In this document: piece after piece, positions 36,201 through 45,763 of the stretch
Numbering within the stretch: the first letter of the stretch is position 1
Layout of the letters: every line of letters starts with the position of its first letter
Assembly (NCBI RefSeq): GCF_001556045.1
Contig: NZ_LSIC01000073.1
Coordinates: 197,249 to 261,248 of the forward strand
Direction: 5' to 3'
Source of the DNA: Bradyrhizobium sp. CCH5-F6
GTDB taxonomy: Bacteria > Pseudomonadota > Alphaproteobacteria > Rhizobiales > Xanthobacteraceae
DNA: 64,000 nucleotides
The notes under the pieces: model-generated
What the model was told of the DNA's origin: nothing
What the model saw: the letters and a program-made list of their open reading frames with translations, nothing else
Database searches by the model: none
Made by a program: the position numbers and the translations under genes

Positions 36201-37889
36201 CTAAGTGCTACTCCCCGCCGCGGTCGCGACCACCGGCAGCACCTCGTCCTTCGCACTGTCCGGCGTATCATCCTTCCAGCGCACCGAGCCGAACGGGCGC
36301 TCCAGCATGCGGCGGATCCGCACCGGCTCGGGGCCGATGTGGAAGTCGATTGCCTGCTGATGCAGCGCGCGTTCGGACTGGGTCGAACGGTTGCGCTGGC
36401 GCAGGTAATCGAACCAGGTCGGGCAATGGTAGCGCTCCGTCCATAATTCGGGATCGGCGATGTCGCGTGCGATCGACCAGCCATAGGCGCCGTTGCGCTG
36501 CCGCGACAGCTGCACGTCCTGCATCACGTTGTGGAAGGCGCGCGCGTTCTCCTGGGCGACCCGGTACTCGATCTCGACCACGAGCGGTCCGCTGCGGCCG
36601 GTCAGCGACAGCTTCACCTCGGGGTCGGCCAGCACGTCGGCATCCTCGTTGCGGGCGCCGACGCGCGGCATCGTGAGCCAGATGCCGAGCAGCGGCGAGA
36701 TCAGCATCAGGCCGGCCGCCGTCAGTAGCGCGACCTCGACCCCGGCATAGTCGGTGAGATGGCCCCAGCCCCAGGCGCCGATCGCGATGCCGCCGGAGAT
36801 CGAGGCCTGGAACGCCGCGAGCGAGCGGCCCGCGACCCAACGCGGCGCCGAGAGCTGCACGCCGATGTTGAACAGCGCGATCGCCGCCATCCAGACCGCG
36901 CCGGCCAGAACCAGCGCAGTCGCCGTCAGCACCGGCTCGGTGCTCACTGCGAGGGCGGCCATCGCGAACGCCATCGAGATGGTGCAGGCGCGGATCGCGG
37001 CCTCACCGCTCATGCGCTTGCGCAGCTCGTGGATGTTGAGCGCGCCGATCACCGCGCCCATGCCGAAGGCGCCGAGCATGATGCCGTAGGTCTGTGCGCC
37101 CCCATGCAGCAGGTCGCGCGCGACCAGCGGCATCAGGGCCATGATGGCACCGCCGATCAAACCCATGACCAGCGTGCGCAGCAGCACGATCTTGATCGGC
37201 GGCGAATTGGTGATGTAGCGGAAGCCCGAGACCATCGCGCGGTTGAGCTTCTCGCGCGGCAGGCGCGAGGGCTCGGTGTTGCGGCGCCAGAGCAGCAGCA
37301 CCACCAGCAATGGCAGATAGAGGATGGCGTTGCAGGCGAACGCCGCGACTGCGCCAAGCGAAGCAACGATGACGCCGCCGACCGCGGGGCCGAAGCTGCG
37401 CGCGATGTTGTAGCTGATGCCGTTCAGCGCAACGGCCGACGCCAATGCTTCGGGCGGCACCTGCTCGCTGACCGAAGATTGCCAGGCCGGGCCGAACAGC
37501 GCGTTGCCGCTGCCGACCACGAAGCAGAAGGCGAGCAGCAATTCGGGGGAGATGAGATTGAAGCCGGCCAGCACTGTGAGCGCGGTCGCGCCGATCAGCG
37601 CGATCGACAGCGAAACCACGCTGACGATACGGCGGTCATACATGTCCGCGATGGCGCCGGCGGGCATCGAGATCAACATGATCGGCAGCATCAAGGCGGT
37701 CTGCACCAGCGCCACCTTGTCGGCCGAGGCCGCCATCTGCGTCATCGCCCATGCGGCGCCCACGCCCTGGATCAGCAGGCCGAGATTGGAGAGCAGGCTG
37801 GCGAGCCAGATGCGCCGGAATACGGTGTACCGCAACGGCGCGGCGATGCCGTCGCCGGCAAATTTCTGGCGGTTCCTCTGCTCGGTCAT
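36201..37889 (-). CDS. MFS_3 family exporter with C-terminal cytoplasmic domain
   Basis: A 562-residue protein. The first 410 residues are an MFS transporter of the EntS/MFS_3 type with about 12 membrane segments: RIWLASLLSNLGLLIQGVGA, then MPAGAIADMYDRRIV (the loop 2-3 motif) and SYNIARSFGPAVGGVI. The last 150 residues are a soluble alpha/beta domain containing VVEIEYRVAQENARAFHNVM and DPELWTERYHCPTW, resembling a ferredoxin-like ABM fold. This fusion is known in the MFS_3 group, but its role is not. ATG 37889 has GGAAGGGGAT immediately upstream. Divergent from the Tat hydrolase gene. Confidence 0.87.
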   Translation of the reverse strand: MTEQRNRQKFAGDGIAAPLRYTVFRRIWLASLLSNLGLLIQGVGAAWAMTQMAASADKVALVQTALMLPIMLISMPAGAIADMYDRRIVSVVSLSIALIGATALTVLAGFNLISPELLLAFCFVVGSGNALFGPAWQSSVSEQVPPEALASAVALNGISYNIARSFGPAVGGVIVASLGAVAAFACNAILYLPLLVVLLLWRRNTEPSRLPREKLNRAMVSGFRYITNSPPIKIVLLRTLVMGLIGGAIMALMPLVARDLLHGGAQTYGIMLGAFGMGAVIGALNIHELRKRMSGEAAIRACTISMAFAMAALAVSTEPVLTATALVLAGAVWMAAIALFNIGVQLSAPRWVAGRSLAAFQASISGGIAIGAWGWGHLTDYAGVEVALLTAAGLMLISPLLGIWLTMPRVGARNEDADVLADPEVKLSLTGRSGPLVVEIEYRVAQENARAFHNVMQDVQLSRQRNGAYGWSIARDIADPELWTERYHCPTWFDYLRQRNRSTQSERALHQQAIDFHIGPEPVRIRRMLERPFGSVRWKDDTPDSAKDEVLPVVATAAGSST

Positions 37890-37972
37890 ATCCCCTTCCA
37901 TATCGGGTGTCAGAAGTTCTCGGGTGATTCCGGCAAATTCAGTGATGCCCGCGAAAGTCCTTCGCTGTCCAG

Positions 37973-37992
37973 TGGTTAGGCCGGTATAACCA
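37973..37992. promoter_or_regulatory. Weak inverted repeat in the MFS/hydrolase divergent promoter
   Basis: TGGTTA (37973-37978) and TAACCA (37987-37992) flank GGCCGGTA, midway between the two divergent genes. Could be an operator; only six bases per arm match. Confidence 0.25.
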
Positions 37993-38024
37993 GTGCAAAG
38001 AGATGGTTTGCCGGGGAGGAACAG

Positions 38025-39389
38025 ATGAAGCTGTCGCGACGGACGATCCTGCAGGGCGTTGGCAGCTTGCCTTTCGCGGTTGCGAGCTTGCGGGTGGGTG
38101 CCCTGGCCCAGACCGCCACGCGAGATGCCGAGATCCCGCCGATCCTGTTCGTGCACGGCAATGGCGACTACGACGCGCTCTGGATGACGACGCTTTGGCG
38201 GATGGAATCCAACGGCGTCGCACGCGAGCGCATGATGGCGATCAATTTCACCGATCCGCTGGCGCGCAACGACGACAAGGTCGAGCAGACCAGCCGTTCC
38301 TCGACCGAGGACCAGCGCAGAGAGCTCGCCGCCGCCGTCACTGAACTGAAGCGCCGGACCGGCGCGCCGCGCGTGGCGCTCGTCGGCAGCTCGCGCGGCG
38401 GCTATGCGATCCGCAACGTCATCAAGAACGGCGGTGCGGGCGATGTCAGCCACGCCGTCCTCTGCGGCACGCCCAATCACGGCGTGTTCGCGACCGATGA
38501 CCAGCCGAACAACGAATTCAACGGCCGCGGCGTATTCCTGCGCGGCTTGAACGAGGGCGACAGCGAGGTGACGCCGGGCGTCACCTTCCTGACGCTGCGC
38601 AGCGACGGCATGGACAAATATGCGCAACCCGACGGTCGCTTCATCGGCAAGCCCGGCACGCCGACCGGCGTCACCGCCGAGGGACCGGAGCTGAAGGGCG
38701 CGACCAACCTCGTGCTCGGCGCGCTCGATCATCGCGAGGTGGCGTTTCATCCGCGCGCGTTCCGGGAGATCTACAAGTTCATTGCCGGCCGCGAGCCCAC
38801 GCGCATCGCGGTTGTGTCGGAGCCGGGCGTGAGGCTGAGCGGCCTGGTCACGGGCACCCCGGGCGGCGCGCCGACCAATCGCCCGGTCGCAGATGCAACC
38901 GTCGATGTCTTCCGTGTCGACCCTGATACCGGAGAGCGCAAGGGTGCCGCGCTGTACAGCGCAAGGACCGGTGCAGACGGCCGCTGGGGGCCGGCGCAGG
39001 TCGATCCCGCCTGGTCGCTCGAGTTCGTCCTGGCCTCGCCAGGCGCGCCGACCACGCACATCTATCGCTCGCCCTTTCCGCGCTCGTCCGATGTCGTGCA
39101 CCTGCGGCCTGCGCGCCCGATCGGGCCGGCCGACAAGGATGCGGGAGCCGTCGCGATCATGTCGCGGCCGCGCGGCTATTTCGGCCTGCCGCGGGACGTT
39201 GTGCTGTTTGATGGCAAGGAACCGGCCGACGTCAAGCCGGGCGTGCCCACGGATGCGACAGCAACCCTGCGGCTTCCGTCCAGCGAGATCGGGCGTAACG
39301 TCGTGGCTCAGTTCGGCGAAGAACGGATCGTGGCGCGAGCCTGGCCGGCCGCCGAGAACAGGATTGCGATTGCCGAGCTGACTTATTAG
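38025..39389 (+). CDS. Tat-exported alpha/beta hydrolase
   Basis: A 454-residue protein with a twin-arginine signal (KLSRRTILQGVGSLPF, cleaved near GALAQ). The alpha/beta hydrolase core has the oxyanion strand ILFVHGNGDYDALW, the nucleophile elbow VALVGSSRGGYAIR (G-x-S-x-G), and LCGTPNHGVF; HREVAFHPRAF likely holds the catalytic His. The C-terminal 200 residues are beta-rich with a transthyretin-like or CNA-type repeat (GVRLSGLVTGTPGG, DATVDVFRVDPDTGERKG). An esterase or lipase acting on a folded periplasmic substrate is likely; substrate unknown. Confidence 0.83.
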   Translation: MKLSRRTILQGVGSLPFAVASLRVGALAQTATRDAEIPPILFVHGNGDYDALWMTTLWRMESNGVARERMMAINFTDPLARNDDKVEQTSRSSTEDQRRELAAAVTELKRRTGAPRVALVGSSRGGYAIRNVIKNGGAGDVSHAVLCGTPNHGVFATDDQPNNEFNGRGVFLRGLNEGDSEVTPGVTFLTLRSDGMDKYAQPDGRFIGKPGTPTGVTAEGPELKGATNLVLGALDHREVAFHPRAFREIYKFIAGREPTRIAVVSEPGVRLSGLVTGTPGGAPTNRPVADATVDVFRVDPDTGERKGAALYSARTGADGRWGPAQVDPAWSLEFVLASPGAPTTHIYRSPFPRSSDVVHLRPARPIGPADKDAGAVAIMSRPRGYFGLPRDVVLFDGKEPADVKPGVPTDATATLRLPSSEIGRNVVAQFGEERIVARAWPAAENRIAIAELTY

Positions 39390-39423
39390 CTGTTTTACTG
39401 CGTCAGACCTGCGGGAGAGAGCC

Positions 39424-40794
39424 ATGAATATCGCCAGCGTGCGTCGGCCCATCGTCCCTCCGGCTCCCCCGCGTGCACCCGACGACATGTCGTTCTTCGC
39501 CCGTCTCGCGGTGATCCGGCAGAACATGATCGCGACCTGGGGGCAGCGCGCCTATGAGGAAGAGGTCATCGCGGGCCGCTTCTTCTTCCGCAACAGCTAC
39601 ATCCTGAACCAGCCGGACGCGATCCGGCACGTTTTGCTCAGCAACTGGGAGAATTATACGCGCACGCCGGCCGGCATCCGCATGCTGCGGCCCGTGCTCG
39701 GTGACGGCCTTCTGATTGCGGAAGGCCATTCCTGGACGTTTCAGCGCCGCACCCTCGCGCCGGCCTTCACACCGCGCGCCACCGCAAATCTCGTTCCGCA
39801 CATGACGGCGGTGCTCGACGAAACGATTGCCAAGCTCGACGCGCGGACCGGCGAGCCGGTCGATCTGCGCGAGGTGATGCAGCGGATGACCCTCGAGATC
39901 GCTGGGCGCACGATGTTCTCGTTCGGCATGGACCGGCATGGCGCGACCCTGCGCAACTTCATCATGGAGTATGCCGCGCGGCTGGGGCGGCCCTATCTCC
40001 TCGACATGGTGCTGCCGGTGTCCTGGCCGAGCCCGATGGATTTCGCCCGCGCTCGCTTCCGCAAGCGCTGGACCGAGTTCGTCGCGATGCTGATCGCCGA
40101 ACGGCGCGCGGCCGGCAAAAAGGACGGTGCGCCGCCGCGCGACCTGTTCGATCTCATGGACGAGGCGCGCGATCCTGAAACGGGCAAGGGCTTCTCCGAC
40201 GAGCAGCTCGTCGACGAGGTCGCGACCATGATCCTCGCCGGTCACGAGACGACGGCGACCGCGCTGTTCTGGGCGCTCTATCTGCTCGCGCTCGATCCTG
40301 ATACGCAGGAGGAGGTGGCGCTCGAGGCCCGCGGCGAGCATCTCGACAGCATGGCCGACATCGACCGCCAGAAGTTCACCCGCGCCGTGACCGACGAGAC
40401 CATGCGGCTCTATCCGCCCGCCTTCCTGGTCGCGCGAGCCGCGCGGGAGAAGGACAATGCGGCCGGTGTCGAGATCGGCAAGGGCGACATCATCATGATC
40501 GCGCCCTGGCTGCTGCACCGGCACGAGAAGTTGTGGGATCAGCCGAACGCATTCGTCCCAAAGCGCTTCATGTCGAAAGAGGCGCCGGACCGCTTTGCCT
40601 ACCTGCCGTTCGGCGCAGGCCCGCGCGTCTGCATCGGCGCGCCGTTCGCGCAGGCCGAATCGGTGCTGGCGCTGGCGCGGCTGATCGGCGCGTTTCGCGT
40701 CGAGCTTGTCGATCCCACGACTCCCGTGATCCCGCTCGGCGTCGTCACGACCCAGCCGGATCACTCACCCATGTTCCGCATCACGCGTCGGTGA
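39424..40794 (+). CDS. Cytochrome P450
   Basis: A 456-residue soluble haem monooxygenase. I-helix motif AGHETTATALF; K-helix E-x-x-R in ETMRLYPPAF; haem-binding loop FAYLPFGAGPRVCIGAPFAQ (split here at the Cys ligand VCIG). The N-terminus lacks a membrane anchor. Length and sequence flavour fit class-I-like bacterial P450s related to CYP enzymes acting on fatty acids or terpenes (the FGAGPRVCIG form is shared with eukaryote-like families). No ferredoxin or reductase gene adjoins, so it uses partners encoded elsewhere. 35 bases after the hydrolase; likely the same transcript. Confidence 0.93.
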   Translation: MNIASVRRPIVPPAPPRAPDDMSFFARLAVIRQNMIATWGQRAYEEEVIAGRFFFRNSYILNQPDAIRHVLLSNWENYTRTPAGIRMLRPVLGDGLLIAEGHSWTFQRRTLAPAFTPRATANLVPHMTAVLDETIAKLDARTGEPVDLREVMQRMTLEIAGRTMFSFGMDRHGATLRNFIMEYAARLGRPYLLDMVLPVSWPSPMDFARARFRKRWTEFVAMLIAERRAAGKKDGAPPRDLFDLMDEARDPETGKGFSDEQLVDEVATMILAGHETTATALFWALYLLALDPDTQEEVALEARGEHLDSMADIDRQKFTRAVTDETMRLYPPAFLVARAAREKDNAAGVEIGKGDIIMIAPWLLHRHEKLWDQPNAFVPKRFMSKEAPDRFAYLPFGAGPRVCIGAPFAQAESVLALARLIGAFRVELVDPTTPVIPLGVVTTQPDHSPMFRITRR

Positions 40795-40842
40795 CAGGCG
40801 CTGGTCTGGCCGATGGCGTGATTTACCTTAGATTGAGCCACC

Positions 40843-42252
40843 ATGAGCGACATCCAGGCCCAGTTTTCCGTTCTGAAGCAGACCGCCGACCCGAAGGTGG
40901 CCGATGCGATTGCGCGTCTCATCGAAGACGGCGAGGATCACGAACTCAATCGCGTCAATGTCCTCGATTTCTCCAGCCAGCACGGTCTCGAAGAGGAGCG
41001 CGTCATCTCGGCGTTCCTGCACGCGGCCCGGCTCGGGCTGTTCGATCTCGGCTGGAACGTGCTGTGCCCGGGCTGTGGCGGCGTGCTGGGTGCGCACTCG
41101 ACCTTGAAGGCGCTCAAGCCGGACGACTATCACTGCGCGCTCTGCGCTTGCGGCTACAAGGCCTCGGTCGACGACCAGGTCGAGGTCTCCTTCACGGTGA
41201 ACCCGCGCGTCCGTCGCATCGCCGCGCACGATCCCGATACGCTACCGGTCTGGGAATACTTCAAGCAGGTGTTCTGGAGCTCCGGCGTCGATTTCAATAA
41301 GGAGTCGTTTGCGACGCTGGCCAACGAAGTGACGCTGGATACGATGGAGCTGCCGGCCGGCGAGAAGGCGACCATGTCGCTGCAATTGCCTGATGACTTC
41401 GTCATCATCTTCGAGCCGGTGACGCACGCCGCGCATTTCATCGACGTCCAGGGCGAGCCGACCAAGGATCGCCAGCAGCTCGCCATCATGTACAACAAGG
41501 TGCAGGCCCCGACGGGGACCACGACGATGCGGCCGGGGCCGCTGCGGCTGTCGCTGGAGAACCAGGCCGGCGTGCGGGTTCTGCCGTCGGTGTTTATCGC
41601 GGCCGAGGCGCTCCATCATCTCATCGGCAAGCGCAAGCCGTTCCTCACCGCCAAGCGCATGCTGTCGAACCAGACGTTTCGCGACGTCTTCAAGGCGGAC
41701 AATCTCAGCCTCGACCAACGGCTCCAGATCACCTCGCTCACCTTCCTGTTCACCGATTTGAAGGGATCGACCGCACTGTACGAACGGGTCGGCGATCTCG
41801 CCGCCTTCGATCTCGTGCGCGCGCATTTTCATGCGCTGCTCGAGATCATCTCGTCCGAGAAGGGGGCGGTGGTAAAGACCATCGGCGATGCCGTGATGGC
41901 GACCTTCGTCCGTCCCGAGCACGCCATCGTCGCCGGCCTGCGCATGCGCGCGGCGATGGATGAGCTCAACAAGAAGCGCGGCACCGACGATCTCATCGTC
42001 AAGATCGGCATCCATGAAGGTCTGTGCCTCGCGGTCATGCTCAACGAGCGGCAGGATTATTTCGGCCAAACCGTCAACATCGCCGCCCGCGTGCAGAGCC
42101 TGTCGACCGCGCAGGAGATCCACATCACCGGCCCGGTGCTCGATGCGCCGGCCGTGGCGGAAGTGCTGAATCAGCGTGAGATCAAGCCGATCCAGAAGCA
42201 GGCCGCATTGCGCGGCATCGCCGACAAGATGGTGGTGTACGAGATACCGTGA
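40843..42252 (+). CDS. Class III adenylate/guanylate cyclase with DUF5939 and zinc ribbon
   Basis: A 469-residue cytoplasmic protein. Residues 1-280 form the DUF5939 sensor part, including a zinc-ribbon-like set (CPGCGG near 70, CALCACGY near 97). Residues about 300-465 are a class III catalytic domain: FLFTDLKGSTALYERVGD with metal Asp 1, KTIGDAVMATF with metal Asp 2, and DYFGQTVNIAARVQSL with the transition-state Asn and Arg. All catalytic residues are present, so it should be active; cAMP is the expected product. Upstream ligand is unknown. Follows the P450 after 48 bases. Confidence 0.9.
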   Translation: MSDIQAQFSVLKQTADPKVADAIARLIEDGEDHELNRVNVLDFSSQHGLEEERVISAFLHAARLGLFDLGWNVLCPGCGGVLGAHSTLKALKPDDYHCALCACGYKASVDDQVEVSFTVNPRVRRIAAHDPDTLPVWEYFKQVFWSSGVDFNKESFATLANEVTLDTMELPAGEKATMSLQLPDDFVIIFEPVTHAAHFIDVQGEPTKDRQQLAIMYNKVQAPTGTTTMRPGPLRLSLENQAGVRVLPSVFIAAEALHHLIGKRKPFLTAKRMLSNQTFRDVFKADNLSLDQRLQITSLTFLFTDLKGSTALYERVGDLAAFDLVRAHFHALLEIISSEKGAVVKTIGDAVMATFVRPEHAIVAGLRMRAAMDELNKKRGTDDLIVKIGIHEGLCLAVMLNERQDYFGQTVNIAARVQSLSTAQEIHITGPVLDAPAVAEVLNQREIKPIQKQAALRGIADKMVVYEIP

Positions 42253-42261
42253 ATTCGGATC

Positions 42262-42299
42262 GTCCTTCCGGGTTCGCGCTTTGCGCGCCCCCGAATGAC
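42262..42299. repeat. Degenerate type C palindromic repeat
   Basis: Imperfect hairpin GTCCTTCCGGG...GCGC TTT GCGC...CCCCGAATGAC just after the cyclase stop codon, recognisable as a worn relative of the element at 16113. Confidence 0.5.
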
Positions 42300-42428
42300 G
42301 GCGAACAGATTGCCGAAACGTAATGCAGCGCGCGGAACTGACGCACGTTGCGCCGGTTGAGTTTCCCGCTCATATAATGCTGGTAACGGCCGCGTCCCTC
42401 GCGGCGTCATCGATCTCGGTAGGACCTT

Positions 42429-42917
42429 ATGCTCGACGGCTTGCGTCAATTCATTGCCGACATTGTCGGTCCTCAAACCTCGGACCGCGCGTTTGGCGAC
42501 AGCGATTATCGGCTGGCGGCCACTGCACTGCTGGTCCACGTGGTCTCTCTGGACGGCCAGCCGAGCGGAGCCGAACAGCGCAAGCTGCATAGCCTGATCG
42601 AAAGCCATTTCGGGCTCGACCGCGGCACTGCTGACCGCCTGATCGCCGACGCCACCCAGGTCGAGGGCGAGGCGGTGGACCTCTATCACTTCACCAGCGT
42701 CATCATGCGCTCGCTCGACGAAGACGGCCGCAAGCGCATCGTGCAGATGATGTGGGAGCTGGTCTATGCCGACGGCCAAGTCAGCGAGTTCGAGGACAAT
42801 GTGGTCTGGCGTGCTTCCGACCTGCTCGGGATTTCCCAGCGCGACCGGATCGAGCTGAAGCACGCAGTTGCAGAGCGTGCCGGTGGCCAGGTCAAGGACA
42901 GCGTCGTCGGCGGTTGA
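42429..42917 (+). CDS. TerB-family tellurite resistance-like protein
   Basis: A 162-residue all-helical cytoplasmic protein. The TerB-like fold is shown by ATALLVHVVSLDGQPSGAEQ (metal-binding acidic turn) and VQMMWELVYADGQVSEFEDN with the second, symmetric acidic turn; SDLLGISQRDRIELK follows. TerB-like domains bind metal ions and act in stress or membrane-linked assemblies; single-domain copies like this are widespread and rarely studied. A lone gene, no other ter genes here. Confidence 0.87.
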   Translation: MLDGLRQFIADIVGPQTSDRAFGDSDYRLAATALLVHVVSLDGQPSGAEQRKLHSLIESHFGLDRGTADRLIADATQVEGEAVDLYHFTSVIMRSLDEDGRKRIVQMMWELVYADGQVSEFEDNVVWRASDLLGISQRDRIELKHAVAERAGGQVKDSVVGG

Positions 42918-43137
42918 GGGGCTCAGGCCTCGGTGGACCGCGGCCTGCGGACACATGACGAAAGTTTAATCTGCTCGTCGCTCGCGCCGATGCGCCTGCA
43001 AATCAACGGTTTTTCAGCACTGCCTGTCGTTCCGCTCAAGCGGCCATGCCGCGAGTGCCGCTTGCATGTTCCGCTCGGCCTATGCTCTCGTTCCGCCATT
43101 GCGGAGCCAGAAACTTGAATTCAAGAGACTGCAAATC

Positions 43138-43917
43138 GTGACCGAGCGGGTGACGCTGATTACCGGTGCTTCAGCGGGCATCGGGATAGAGCTGGCGCGG
43201 GTGTTTGCCGCCAACGGGCATCGTCTCGCCTTGACCGCGAGACGGACTGACCGGCTCGAGGCGCTCGCCGCGGAACTCGCCGCCAAGGGCGGCAAGAAAC
43301 CGATCCTGATCCCGTGTGACCTCCAGAACGCGGATGCCGGCGAGACGATCGCGGCAGCGCTCGCCGCCGAAGGCGTCGAGCTCGATCATCTCGTCAACAA
43401 TGCCGGCTTCGGCGTGTTCGGCGATGCCATCGAACGCGACCGCGTCGAGCAGCTCGGCATCGTCGATGTCAACGTCCGCGCCTTGACGGATCTGTCGCTG
43501 CGCTTTGCCGATCAGCTCATCAGGAACAAGGGCGGTCTTCTCAACGTAGGATCGGTCGCCGGTTTCCTGCCCGGTCCCGGCATGGCCGTCTACTACGCGT
43601 CCAAGGCCTATGTGATCTCCTTCACCGAAGCATTGCGGGCGGAGCTTGGGCCACGCGGCGTCCGCGTCACCGTGCTTTGCCCGGGTCCGGTGCCGACCGA
43701 ATTCCAGGCCCGCGCCGGCGTTGGGTCGCAACATGATACGGCCGTTCTCAACGTCTCTGCCGCCGAAGTTGCGCGAGAGGCGTATCGTGGCCTGATGGCC
43801 AACAAACGGGCAGTGCTGCCCGGTCTGGGCATCAAGATTGTGCCGTTCGCGCTGCGCTTCTTCCCGCGCGGCTTCATCCTGGCAGCCACCAGCCGATTCC
43901 AGAGGCAGAGGCACTAG
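43138..43917 (+). CDS. SDR family oxidoreductase
   Basis: A 259-residue classical short-chain dehydrogenase (DltE-like group). GTG 43138 is preferred because it begins directly at VTERVTLITGASAGIG; the upstream frame is not family-like. Cofactor motif TGASAGIG, the NNAG structural motif (LVNNAGFGVFGD), and the active site Ser (GSVAGFLPG) with YYASKAYV are all present. RRTDRLEAL after the second strand suggests NADP(H). C-terminus has a PRGFILAATSRF membrane-proximal helix. Substrate unknown. Confidence 0.88.
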   Translation: MTERVTLITGASAGIGIELARVFAANGHRLALTARRTDRLEALAAELAAKGGKKPILIPCDLQNADAGETIAAALAAEGVELDHLVNNAGFGVFGDAIERDRVEQLGIVDVNVRALTDLSLRFADQLIRNKGGLLNVGSVAGFLPGPGMAVYYASKAYVISFTEALRAELGPRGVRVTVLCPGPVPTEFQARAGVGSQHDTAVLNVSAAEVAREAYRGLMANKRAVLPGLGIKIVPFALRFFPRGFILAATSRFQRQRH

Positions 43918-44047
43918 GAAGCCGCGCAGCGTCTGGCGTGGCCCGGAGCTTGCTTTCTCGATTGGCGGCGTGTGTGCGCAAACTCACACGAAATTAACCA
44001 TCGCTTAGCTATGCTGGCGGTCTGAACCGATAGCACTCGCAGAGGCC

Positions 44048-44842
44048 ATGTTGTTCCGGACGGACAGGTTTGGTGGCGCAGAGGTGGTGGCCTTCCCACG
44101 GAGGGCGCCGCGCGCCGGCGCCTCTGAAACCCGGCTGCCGGTTCTGATCGTCTTGCACCAGGAATGCTCGACACCGGGCCGCGTCGGCAATGCGCTGCGC
44201 GCGCTCGGCCATCGGCTCGATATCCGCCGTCCGCGCTTCGGCGATCCCCTGCCTGAGACGCTCGATCGGCATGCCGGTGCCGTGATCTTCGGCGGCCCGA
44301 TGAGTGCCAACGATCACGAAGACTACATTCGACGCGAGATCGACTGGATCGAAATTCCGCTGCGCGAGCAGCGGCCGTTCCTCGGCATCTGCCTGGGTGC
44401 GCAGATGCTGGCGATGCAGCTCGGGGCCCGCGTCGCCCCGCATGCGGAGGGGCTGACCCAGATCGGGTATTATCCGATCAGGCCGAGCGCTGCGGGCCGT
44501 GCCCTCTGCCCGCATTGGCCGGCGCAGGTCTATCACTGGCATCGTGAGGGATTCGAGCTGCCAGTTGGCGCCGAATTGCTCGCCGAAGGCGATGATTTTC
44601 CGGTGCAGGCGTTTCGTGCCGGCAATGCTTTCGGCGTGCAGTTCCACCCCGATGTGACCTACGCGATGATGTATCGGTGGACCACGCGCGGCTATGACGG
44701 CTTCAGCGCGCCCGGTGCGCGGCAGCGGCACCATCACTTCGCGGATCGCGCCGTCTACGATGTCGCGGAGCGCGCCTGGCTCGACCATTTCATCGACGGC
44801 TGGCTCGCGCGCCGGCCGGTGCTGGCGCAAGCCGCCGAGTGA
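44048..44842 (+). CDS. Class I glutamine amidotransferase-like protein
   Basis: A 264-residue protein with the GATase1 fold. Nucleophile Cys in FLGICLGAQMLAMQLGA; catalytic His in GVQFHPDVT, with Asp in place of the usual Glu in the H-P-E motif. Start region VLIVLHQECSTPGRVGNALR and AVIFGGPMSANDHEDY resemble stand-alone GMP synthase-like amidotransferases (GuaA-N or PuuD relatives). It may release ammonia for an unknown partner or hydrolyse gamma-glutamyl compounds. No partner synthase adjoins. Confidence 0.85.
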   Translation: MLFRTDRFGGAEVVAFPRRAPRAGASETRLPVLIVLHQECSTPGRVGNALRALGHRLDIRRPRFGDPLPETLDRHAGAVIFGGPMSANDHEDYIRREIDWIEIPLREQRPFLGICLGAQMLAMQLGARVAPHAEGLTQIGYYPIRPSAAGRALCPHWPAQVYHWHREGFELPVGAELLAEGDDFPVQAFRAGNAFGVQFHPDVTYAMMYRWTTRGYDGFSAPGARQRHHHFADRAVYDVAERAWLDHFIDGWLARRPVLAQAAE

Positions 44843-44950
44843 TCGCGCCTTCGCGCGGATCCTTGGCGCAAGTCCTTGCCTCATCCCTGGATATGCTAGG
44901 CTCGCTGCCAACGAGCGCGCGCGAACGCGTGCCGGCAAAGGGAGAGCATC

Positions 44951-45763
44951 ATGGGTTACGAGCACATTCTCTATGAAGTGAGCGACAAGATCGCGACCAT
45001 CACGCTCAATCGCCCGGACCGCATGAATGCGTGGACGCCGATCATGGAGCGGGACGTGCGCCACGCGATGGAAGCGTCAGATGCCGACGACGATGTTCGC
45101 GTCATTATCCTCACCGGCGCGGGCCGCGCCTTCTGCGCCGGCGCCGACATGGATGCGCTCAAGGGATTGGATCCCGACGACGTCAGACGCGCCACGAACC
45201 TGCCGCCATTCGACATGAACCGTCGCCCGGATTGGCAGACGCGCTACGGTTATTATCCGTCGATCAAGAAGCCGGTGATCGCCATGCTCAACGGAGCGAC
45301 CGCCGGTATCGGCCTCGTGCACGCGCTCTATTGCGATCTGCGCTTTGCTGCCGACAACACCGTATTCACGACGGCATTCGCGCGGCGCGGCCTGATTGCC
45401 GAGCATGGCATCAGCTGGATGCTGCCGCGGATCGTCGGTCACGCCAATGCGATGGACCTCCTGCTCTCCGCGCGGCGCGTGTCGAGCGAGGAGGCGTTGC
45501 GGATCGGGCTGGTGAACCGGCTCTGCTCGCCGGAGAAGCTGCGCGAGGAGACCTATGCTTACGCGCGCGATCTCGCCGATTTCGTCTCGCCGAGCGCCAT
45601 GGCCGTGATCAAGCGCCAGCTCTACGAGGTGCCGTTCCAGACGCTGGCCGAGGCGACGATCGAGGCCAACAGGGAGATGATGGTGGCGCTGGGCGGGAGT
45701 GATTTCAGGGAAGGCGTCGCGAGCTTCATGGAGAAGCGTCCGCCGAGGTTTACGGGGAGATAG
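44951..45763 (+). CDS. Enoyl-CoA hydratase/isomerase family protein
   Basis: A 270-residue crotonase-fold enzyme. NRPDRMNAWTPIM at the start, the CoA-binding/oxyanion stretch GAGRAFCAGADMDALKG and GATAGIGLVHALYCDLRFAA, then FARRGLIAEHGISWMLPRIVG, which holds the first catalytic Glu position and is typical of hydratases. C-terminus REGVASFMEKRPPRF is the usual tail. Probable role in fatty or branched-chain acyl-CoA breakdown. GGAGA precedes the ATG at short spacing. Confidence 0.9.
   Translation: MGYEHILYEVSDKIATITLNRPDRMNAWTPIMERDVRHAMEASDADDDVRVIILTGAGRAFCAGADMDALKGLDPDDVRRATNLPPFDMNRRPDWQTRYGYYPSIKKPVIAMLNGATAGIGLVHALYCDLRFAADNTVFTTAFARRGLIAEHGISWMLPRIVGHANAMDLLLSARRVSSEEALRIGLVNRLCSPEKLREETYAYARDLADFVSPSAMAVIKRQLYEVPFQTLAEATIEANREMMVALGGSDFREGVASFMEKRPPRFTGR

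Noticed and set aside
37890..39527. Upstream extension of the MFS_3 frame by 546 codons
   Set aside because: It runs antisense across the Tat hydrolase gene; the ATG at 37889 has a good ribosome binding site and begins the MFS fold.
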